A stretch of DNA of 64,000 nucleotides, from positions 1,178,001 to 1,242,000 of the forward strand of contig WTXD01000001.1 of assembly GCA_022496205.1 (NCBI GenBank). Reading direction: 5' to 3'. Under the pieces are notes generated by a model. The model saw only the letters and a program-made list of their open reading frames with translations, was not told where the DNA came from and did not search any database. The stretch comes from Gloeopeniophorella convolvens. Lineage: Eukaryota > Basidiomycota > Agaricomycetes > Russulales. The translations under genes and the position numbers were made by a program. Positions 56,284 through 64,000 of the stretch are shown here, in pieces. How positions within the stretch are numbered: the stretch's first letter is position 1; every line of letters starts with the position of its first letter.

Positions 56284-57349
56284 ATGCCCAAGAAATCGAC
56301 ACACTCTCCTTCAGGCTCTTTCTTTCCTCCCAATGATCAGGCAACTTACCGTGACCTTTTGCTCTTCGAGGAGCGTCTCAAAATGAATGCTCTTCTCCTG
56401 AACCGCAGGAAATCTCGATATCAATGTGCGTTGTATCCTTTCAGCTTTGGGATGGGACTCATACGCAATATCATATGCAGTCCTTCTCGTTCAACTGATA
56501 GCTGCCATCATCTTCCTCCTTTGCGAAGTCCTCTTGAACACCTCGTTCCTCTCCGTCCCGTACCGTTATTTCTTGCGTAGTGCACTCCCAAATGTCTATG
56601 CACCCGACGCGGACGTACAATTGCACCCCTACGTTGCGTCGGGGCTTCTCCTAGTATCTGTGGTGACGTTACTCCTCTTCTTTGCGAGCGGCCTATACTC
56701 TGAGAAGATAGGCTATGCCAATCGGTGCGGTCGTTCACCTTTGCTAACTCATGATCTGACTGTGCGTAGATATGTTCCTCACGCGAACCGCGCTCTCCGT
56801 AACTTCAATATGTATCTCAATGTGCGCCAAGCACCTCGCACAGCTCGATATAACCCGATCTCGTACCTCTTTCCCCGTCCGTCGTCACCACCCAGTGAAT
56901 CGGTGCCCCGCAACCGAACCCGGTCCCCTTCTCCTACGCGCCTCGGGCAGCGTTCATCCTCTACGGTCCCGATGACGTCGATACCACCTACCACCAACCC
57001 CCGCGGGGAGCTCATATTCTCTTCGCGCGTAGACCGTGGGTTTCGCGAATCCTATGAAAGATTCCGCAATGCTTTTGAGCGCAAGCGGGATCAGCGTGAG
57101 CGGCAGGCCGCTGCGCGCACCTGGAGCGGGTGGCTTTGGCTCAAAATGCCGTGGAATCGCGCACCTCCGCAAGCAGCGGAGTCTTCTGCGCCTACCCCCT
57201 CCCAGACACGCGCCGGCTCTCTGGCCGTGAGGGGCCGTGTCGGAGCTCTGTCGTCGGGTGGTACTCCTGCGTCTTCGGGGAGATCGACGCCAGTGCAGAC
57301 CCTTGAGCCGGATCGCGGCAGACGGTCTGCACCCTCCGTCGCAGTATAG
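56284..57349 (+). CDS. Spo7-like regulatory subunit of the Nem1 lipid-phosphatase activator
   Basis: Spo7 (human NEP1-R1) binds the phosphatase Nem1 in the nuclear envelope/ER; the pair dephosphorylates lipin (Pah1) and so tunes triacylglycerol and membrane lipid synthesis. ATG 56284. The conserved region LLLFEERLKMNALLLNRRKS is followed after a short intron by two membrane helices: LLVQLIAAIIFLLCEVLL and ASGLLLVSVVTLLLFFASGL. After a second intron comes RYVPHANRALRNFNMYLN, again typical. The rest (about 170 residues) is Pro/Ser/Arg-rich and likely disordered, with many SP and TP sites that could be phosphorylated. It ends RSAPSVAV. About 320 residues. No Nem1 gene is in the window. Confidence 0.87.
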
Positions 57350-57772
57350 ATGTCTGGTAAAACCACTATCTTCGATGGTGGGATGTCTCTGGAAGTTGAC
57401 GCTGATGTTTGTGGGGAATTGTAGAATATGCTGTATTGTAATTCGTGCTTATACTTGGGTAGCTAATCCGATATCACTCTTTGCGCTTGGCTATACCTCG
57501 GTCCTTCAAGTTTCAGGTTATGAAATGATTTGTCTATGGGGGCCGTAGCTCTGAGTGCGGATGGTACACGGTGTGCGGTTTGTGGAATTGAGCAGTGGTC
57601 GGAGTGTCATGACGGTGAAGCCCGGTCGGGCCGACGGACACGGTCATGTGATGCGACGCGTTGGGGTCACGTTTTGTGGTTCCGCGTCTGCAAGCAGTTT
57701 GAACACTTCCGACACCTGTGGGCATCGCTCTCTCCTTCCGGCTTGTTCCCCCCTCCCCCCAACCTCCTCGCC
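57350..57772. other. Intergenic before the coiled-coil gene
   Basis: Short spacer with 3' UTR of the Spo7-like gene and promoter of the next. A C/T-rich run at 57725-57770 just before the start codon is typical of a fungal leader. Confidence 0.5.
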
Positions 57773-60700
57773 ATGTCGGCTTGGAATATCGATTACGAAC
57801 ACGATACGGAGGAAGTCATTATACTGAAGAAACATATTGCAGAGCAGGGTACGAGTGCCTATCCTTCTCGCTTGAGCTGTGCTGCTAATGGGTCTACCTC
57901 TACCCTAGATAACCGCTACTCCACTCTCCAAGGTCAATCATCAAGACAAAGAGCGTTCTCGAAGATAACAAATCTACACTCGATGACGCGACTTATAAGG
58001 TGCGATATCCTCTGCTATGTTGCTGCTATGTTTGAATCAGCAATTGATCGTGTATGGGTATGTAGTTGCGGCATGAGGCCGACAGGGCCCTCCGCCTCGA
58101 CAATGAACTCCGTGAATGCAAGGAAAGCCTGGACAAGGAGAGGATGTTGCGCCAGAATGCCGATCTAGCTTCGCGTTCAGCTGTGGAGAGGAACAAGGAG
58201 GAAGAAGTGAGCCGAATGGAACTTCAGCAAGCCCTCGAGGCCTGCTCATCTCGTGAAACGAAACTGAACGCCGATATCTCCAACCTCCGCCACGAAAACG
58301 TTACGCTCAGGCACCGCGCGCAGGAGCTCGAGGCGAATCTTCAGCAAGTGGTCAGCGCCGCTACTCCCAAGAGGGGTCGCCCGCGATCATCATCTTTCTC
58401 CGGCGTTCGAATCACTGCACTGGAGCGCGAGCTTAGCGACTCACAGGGCTCTGTGTTGAACCTTCAAACCGACCTCAGAAAGGCCCAGGACAAGCTCAGA
58501 CGCACCGAGGAAGATCTCTTCCGTGTGCAGAACGAGAAGACCGTGCTAGAACGCCGGACTGCCGCGGAGCTGAAGGACTTGAAGGAGCAGTTAGCGACCA
58601 AGGACGAAGAGGTCGTGCGATTGGCGGATGGAGAGGACGCCGGGCTCGCGCGGGAGCGTGAAGACGAGCTCATCCGAAGAGTCGAGGAGGAGGAAGCCAA
58701 AGTGTTGGCGCTGGAACGCCTCCTTTCCGATACCAAGGATCACAGGGCTACAGAAGAGAAACTGCACAGGGCCGAGAAGAGAGTCGCGTCGGAGACAGGC
58801 AAAGTCAAGGCCCTGGAGGCAAACAACGCCAGCCTTACCAGGGACATGAAGCGGGTGCGGAATGAGCTGGACGAATCTCGTGCCCACATCCAGCGCCTGA
58901 CGAAGTCCATCGATGATCGAGACACTCGCATTCGCTTACTGGACGCTCAAGAGAGGTGCAGTTGCAACCTGCACATCATACGACTTAATACTCATATTTC
59001 TGCAGGGGCTTGAGAGCACAGATCGCCGCCCAGCAAGGCGAGATCCTAGCCTTGAAGGCAGCAGAACAGAGTGAGTCGCAAGCTTGATAGTACGTGCGGC
59101 AAATTGCTAACATAGCTAATCACAGCACCATTCACTGTCTCCACATCTGAACATGGCCACTCAGAGCGCGAGATGAGTGCCGAAGATGTAGAGAAGTTGT
59201 TGATCGCCATCGAACGGCTACGACGCGAACGTGACGAACTCCGTCGACAACTGGAGTTCTTGAAGCTGGAACACAAATTCAAGGTCGAAGCCCTCGAAAG
59301 AAGACTGAGCAGCCTGAGCTCGGGATCCACTTCTCCCGTATTCACGTCCCACCCATCTGCGCATCCCTCCGATGACCCCCGAGTTTCCCAACTTCAGAGC
59401 GAGGTTCAGGCGCTTCTCGAACGACTCGCAACAGCCAGCAGTCGTCAGCACCAGAACTTATCCTCGTCCGCTGTGGAGTCAACTCGCCTCGGCCTCATTG
59501 CATCTGCGTCTCTGGTCATGGTCGGGCACTTGCAGACGCGCGTTGATCGCGACAACGAGACGAAGGGTCAAGTCTTCGCTGAGATCTCTCGCCTCCAATC
59601 CTCCTTGCAAGATTCCACGGCGTCGAGTGAAGATCAGCTCCGTATCTCCCACAGCCTGGAACAGTTGTTGTCTGACGCGCAGCAGCAACTCGAAGCCCAT
59701 ACCAGCAGCCTCCATGATCTCCAAGGCCACCGGGACGAATTGCTTCTCCAGATCGAATCCTTACAGTCTCAACTTACGGAGGCGTCGGAGGCCGGCGGTC
59801 GATCTCGGGACCAAACCCGGGAGTTGCAGGCCGATCTTGAGGACTCTGTTGCCAAACTCTCCAGCGTTACGAAGGCCCTTGAGAATGTGGAATCCGAGCG
59901 CAACTCTCTCAGAGTTGAACTAGTCAACCTTCAGAACGACGTGTCATCTGCGCAAGAGGAGCTGAAACAAGCCGAGAAGCGTTATAGCACTCTTCAGACT
60001 CAGCAGCTTTCCTCTATGTCGACAACACAGGTCAATCACAAGCTGAGGGAGCAGATCGACGAGCTGGAGGGCCGCGTTGCGCGTCGCACAGAGCAAATCG
60101 GTATTCACCAGCACGACATCAAGCGGCTCGAAATGAACCTCCGGATCCACGAAGACCGCATCGCTGAGATGACCAGCGAGCTGGAGGTCGCCATGTCGGA
60201 GAAGGAGAGCATGGTGGAAGACTGCGCGGAAGCTCGGGAGACGCGGGACCGTGCACTCGAGCAGGTCGAGCGCCTCGAGGATTCCCTCGCCCACCTGGAG
60301 ACGCAAGTTCAGGTGCTTGAAGAGCAACGAGACAAGGAGGTGGCCGCGCTTGTCCAGGCCTGGTCTACCGCCCGCGTCCAGTCCCGGACTTCCGCGGTGC
60401 ACTTTCGCGCTGTCACTCAGGAGGCCGCCACTGCGAAGGAGGATATGTCTCAGCGTCTTCTTTCCATCACCGCTGAGCACGAGTCCGCCATGGCACTTCT
60501 GGATACGCAAGCCACAGAATTGCTGCAGGTCCGTGAAGCGGCTGCTGCCGATCAAGAGGAAGCGAAGAGCGCTGCCGCCACTCTGGTTGCTCTTCAGACC
60601 GCCAGTGCGGAGTCTCAAAGGGCCGCACAAGAAGACCGTGAGCGGATAGATGCCCTTCTGTCAGCGACGCGGGACGAGCTCGGCAGCCGTCTCGAAGAGA

Positions 60701-62944
60701 TCAGCGCCCTACAAGAGCAACTGCAAAACGCGCGTGCACAGGCAGCCTCGGAAGGCATGGAGCAGCATGCGGCGCATTTGGCCGAAGTCACCAAGCTGGA
60801 AGAAGAAGTTGGCCAACTGCAGGAAGCCAACGCGGACCTCGTTCGGCAGCACTCCGAGTTGAAGGAGAAGCTCGCGCTTTTACAAGACGAGCTGCTCACT
60901 GCTTCAACACAACGGGATCAACTCGAGGAAGCGAGTAACGAGGCCAAGGCACAGGTTACACAACTGCAGGCTGACCACTCTGGCGAGCTCGAGGATCTGC
61001 GCGGCAAGCTCCAGCAGGTCGCGGTGGACCTTCAAGAGGCTCGGGAGGCGCATGCTGCAGCCGAGAAGGCCTGCGAGGAGTTGACTACTTCCAAGGCCGA
61101 ACTTGAAGAGCGCCTGGCGCTCATCTCGACGCAGCAGGATGCAGACAGCCAGTTGATCGCTCAGCTCCAGAGCCGCGAAAGTGGGCAGGCTGAACAACTC
61201 CTCGACATTCAAAGCCGCTTTAGCAAGTCCGCCGAGGAGCTGCAGCAGACGATCCGCGAGAAGGACGAGCTCGAGATCCTCCTTCAGCAGACCCAAGATG
61301 AGCTTTCGCGGGCTGGTGATAGCGTCGACAAACGCGTCGCAGACTTGATGGGAGCGCGCGACGCTCTACAAGCCAGCTTGAACAAGGCCACGTCTCAACA
61401 CACTGCGGAGATGGACGAAGTTCACGAACAGCTGAAGACACTGCAAGATGAAACCGACTCACTTCGCAACCAGCTCGACAAAGCTATCGCTGACCGCACG
61501 AATGTCCGCGCCACGTTCGAGAGTGAACTGCGGACTTCCTCCGAACGCTATGAGGCAGCTATCGCAGAACAAGCCGACACCAAAGCCCAGCTGTCCGCCC
61601 TTGAAGCCGAGGTCGACGATATGGAGTCTCGACTCGAAGCCACGCAAGAGCAGAAAGACGCGCTCGAGGCAAAGAATACCAATCTCGAGTCCGAGCTCCA
61701 GCGCGCCTTCTCTATGCAGCGCTATGTCGAGAGCCAGCTTAAGGATAGGTTTGTCAAGTTCAAATCGACGCTTTTCTCCCTGGTTTATTCTGACATATCG
61801 CAGCGAGCGCGACTGCGCTGTCGCGAAAGCAGCACTCGAAGAAGCCAATGAGAAGTTTGCGCATGCCGAACGGGATGGCAAGGCGGCGGAGATGCAGCTT
61901 ACGTTCCAGGCCTCTCAGCACGAGCAGGCACTCAATTCCCTGCGCCGTGAAATCCAGACACTCCAGGCCATGCCAAGGCAGGATGACAAGATCCAAGAGC
62001 TCGAGGAACGGATCGATTATATGGACGAGCTGATGCGTTCTAAGACACAAGAGATCGAAGAGAATGACGATCGCTTCATTGAGTATGTCGAGTTGGAGTT
62101 TGACTGTTCATCGGAACTCACTGACCATTGTCTCAGACTACACAAAGAGAGAAAGAAGCTGAATGCGAAGGTCGAGACCCTCACCCGAAAGGTGCAGACC
62201 TTGCAAGGAAAGGTCGCCGCTCTCAAGGATGCTGCAGCGACCAATCAACAGCCAACGCAGCCAATCGCCTCCTCTTCTAAGCAAAGCCCGGCTCAGCTGA
62301 CTGTCGCTGCCGTGCCAGCTCAGTTTCCCGCCGCCCCAGCCCCAGTACAATCCCGCAAGTCCACATCTCCTATGCCCTCCGCTCCAGTCGCCTCTCCATC
62401 ACGTTCTCGTGCTATCTCCGGTCCATCCACGTCATTCAATGTCAGGACGCCAGACAGCCGGCCAGCACCATCAGTTTTCCGAGCAAGGACACCTGAACCC
62501 GCGCAAGATCCTTTCTTGGAGCTCCGGGGCCCACTCCCGACGACCGCAGTTGCTGGCAAGAAGCGAGCTGCACCTGATGACTCCGATGAGGTGAGACGTG
62601 CCCAAGGCTTCACGTCGGACGGGGTGCTCGCCACCAACCGCAACGCCGCTACAACACCGCGCCGTCGGAAGAGTCTGCGCACAGGCTTTACCCCTGTCAG
62701 AAATACCACGACACAGCCAATGACAACGTTGGCTGCGGATTGTCAGGCTCCTGCTCCAGCGCCCGCGCCCCCCGTCATCTCCGATGTCACCAACAGCCCA
62801 CGGGGCAAGCAACAAGCAGACGCGAAGGTTAAGCGGAGTTGGCTGGGGATGCGAAAGACAAAGCCTACCCAGTCCAGCGGCTCTGCGGCGAGTAGAACAA
62901 TGACAACATCAGGCCGGGGTACCGTCTTCGAGAGGGCTCCTTGA
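57773..62944 (+). CDS. Very long coiled-coil protein, unknown function
   Basis: About 1,600 residues, from ATG 57773 (MSAWNIDYEHDTEEVIILKK). The 5' end has several small introns whose exact edges I could not fix; exon 3 starts LRHEADRALRLDNELRECKE. From there to about residue 1,400 the chain is almost unbroken heptad-rich coiled coil (for instance SAEDVEKLLIAIERLRRERD). A short break TPKRGRPRSSSFSG near residue 160 contains an AT-hook-like GRP. The C-terminal 250 residues are disordered, Ser/Pro/Arg-rich, with many S/TP sites (SRKSTSPMPSAPVASPSRS, TPRRRKSLRTGFTPVRN) and basic runs. This layout recalls spindle, kinetochore or septum scaffolds regulated by CDK, but no motor, globular or SMC hinge domain is seen. 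Function unknown. Confidence 0.85.
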
Positions 62945-63308
62945 TACTATCCGCGTGCATGCTTTTGAAGTTGTGGACGCTCATGTACATTTGACCATCC
63001 AGCACTACATGTATCGTTATTATACCACACGTCGTATTTATTCCAATCACTCTGAGAGACATCGGATTATTCCTCCTTCCCGTTTTTATTCTGACTTATT
63101 CTCGCGACGACTCGAACCGAAATTAGATCGAGTATCATGTGCATGTGAGTCGACGTCTGACGTCGTGGAGCGCCTAACTCCCGGTTCTGCGCGAGGACTC
63201 AAGCTCAAGCTCAAGGGCTGGCGTGTGCTTATATTTGAACTGTTCCGACTATAGACGCCGCATTCATCGAGAGAACACCCACTAGACTTGATATACCAAC
63301 GACATCCA
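62945..63308. other. Intergenic
   Basis: 3' UTR of the coiled-coil gene and promoter of the Lgl-like gene. Nothing else seen. Confidence 0.5.
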
Positions 63309-64000
63309 ATGTTCAAAAGCATCGGTCGCTCTCTCCCGGACTTTTCGACGGATGTGCGAGACAGAGAGGACTGGGACGTCGGGACGCTCAGAACCCTCGA
63401 TCAAGTCTTGGACGCCGTCAGCCTTGCATTCGACCCCGTGTCGAGTATACTCGCAGTAGGTCGGTGATTTAGAGGTGCTGCAATGGTGCATTCCAGTGGC
63501 TGAGCTTCGTAGGTACGATTGGCGGCTCGATCCGCATATTTGGAGCCCCGGGCGTCGACACAAGCCTCTCGCTTTCGTCGGCTACACCAGTCAAGTTCCT
63601 GCAGTTCGCGACGAACATATTCAAGCTCATTTGCATCGGTGAGCACGTACTCGGCTGTCTATGACATTTTCTGACTGCGCAACCTGCAGATGAGAACGAC
63701 AAGCTATATCTATGGGATATCACACCACACGGACAGATCAAGCTGGAGGCCAGCATCCGTCTCGAACGACCCGTAACGTCAGTCTAGTCCCAGGTTGCAG
63801 GTTCACTCAGGGCTGAAGGTGTGCCACCACCAGCTGCCTCACCCTTTCACCGTCACATACCCATGTCAGTTCTTCCTTCAGCCCTCTTGTCGCACCGTCC
63901 TGAGCTTCGTTCCGCCTCTCAGGCGTTTCTTGGACTGGAACATGGGGAGATCAAGACTTACGATTTACTGTGCCGCCGCATCTCAACGTATGCTATTCCT
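63309..64000 (+). CDS. Lgl/Sro7/tomosyn-family WD40 protein (5' part only)
   Basis: Regulator of polarised exocytosis that binds the t-SNARE Sec9 and Rab Sec4 in yeast (Sro7). ATG 63309 starts MFKSIGRSLPDFSTDVRDRE. Exons join as SLAFDPVSSILAVG + TIGGSIRIFGAPGVDTSLSL, then VKFLQFATNIFKLICID + ENDKLYLWDITPHGQIKLEA. A very short exon codes CLTLSPSHTH and joins to AFLGLEHGEIKTYDLLCRRI. This is the first blade pair of the double beta-propeller, in the order found in fungal Sro7 proteins. Five short introns are used within 690 bases. The gene continues past the right edge, so the second propeller and SNARE-like tail are not seen. Confidence 0.9.

Noticed and set aside
59944..60630. 228-codon minus-strand frame, Leu/Arg-rich.
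   Set aside because: Mirror image of the Glu/Leu/Gln-rich coiled-coil coding strand.

Overview
This window is nuclear DNA from a filamentous basidiomycete, most likely a wood-decay agaricomycete near the Polyporales. That placement is inferred. The evidence is genes packed on both strands with many 45-70 nt GT-AG introns, moderately high GC, and a set of proteins usual for such fungi: a polyporopepsin-type secreted aspartic protease, a GH18 chitinase, an RNase T2 with a serine/glycine-rich tail, a HET-domain protein and a 14-TM-type MFS exporter. I saw no bacterial operon, CRISPR array, rRNA, convincing tRNA or intact transposon. All exon joins below were read by eye from splice signals and protein continuity. 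Single joins may be wrong even where the gene call is safe.

Left third (1-21 kb). A GH18 chitinase runs off the left edge (-). CK2 catalytic subunit (-) and a small SET protein (+) diverge from a 188 bp spacer. Mitochondrial J-protein Mdj1 (+), an MFS transporter (+), a gene-poor 3 kb stretch, a choline/ethanolamine kinase (+) and a tandem CCCH zinc-finger mRNA-decay factor (-) follow. A possible short two-exon gene lies at 19.4-19.6 kb.

Middle (21-42 kb). The largest gene is the HEAT-repeat proteasome activator Blm10/PA200 (-, about 8 kb), divergent from a mitochondrial chalcone-isomerase-fold protein (Aim18-like, +). Next come an ACT-domain protein (-), secreted RNase T2 (-), a membrane-anchored aldehyde dehydrogenase (-), a RING-H2 ubiquitin ligase (+) and a secreted aspartic protease (-).

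Right third (43-64 kb). This holds a D-amino-acid oxidase-family flavoenzyme (-), an intronless multi-pass membrane protein (-), a HET-domain protein (-), an unknown proline/serine-rich protein (-), a DUF89/ARMT1-type phosphatase (+), a Spo7-like regulator of lipid phosphatase (+), a very long coiled-coil protein (+), and the start of an Lgl/Sro7/tomosyn exocytosis regulator (+) cut by the right edge.

The genes form no metabolic cluster. Themes that recur are protein turnover (Blm10, RING ligase, aspartic protease), mitochondrial upkeep (Mdj1, Aim18-like), membrane lipid and secretion control (choline kinase, Spo7, Lgl) and secreted hydrolases with clear TATA boxes. I found no convincing new multi-gene system. 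The most useful observations are about gene structure: a Blm10 terminal exon of 8 coding bases that completes the gate-opening Tyr-Tyr-Ala tail, a 21-base micro-exon inside a zinc finger, a GC-AG intron, and a probable one-base shift at the end of the ARMT1-like gene.
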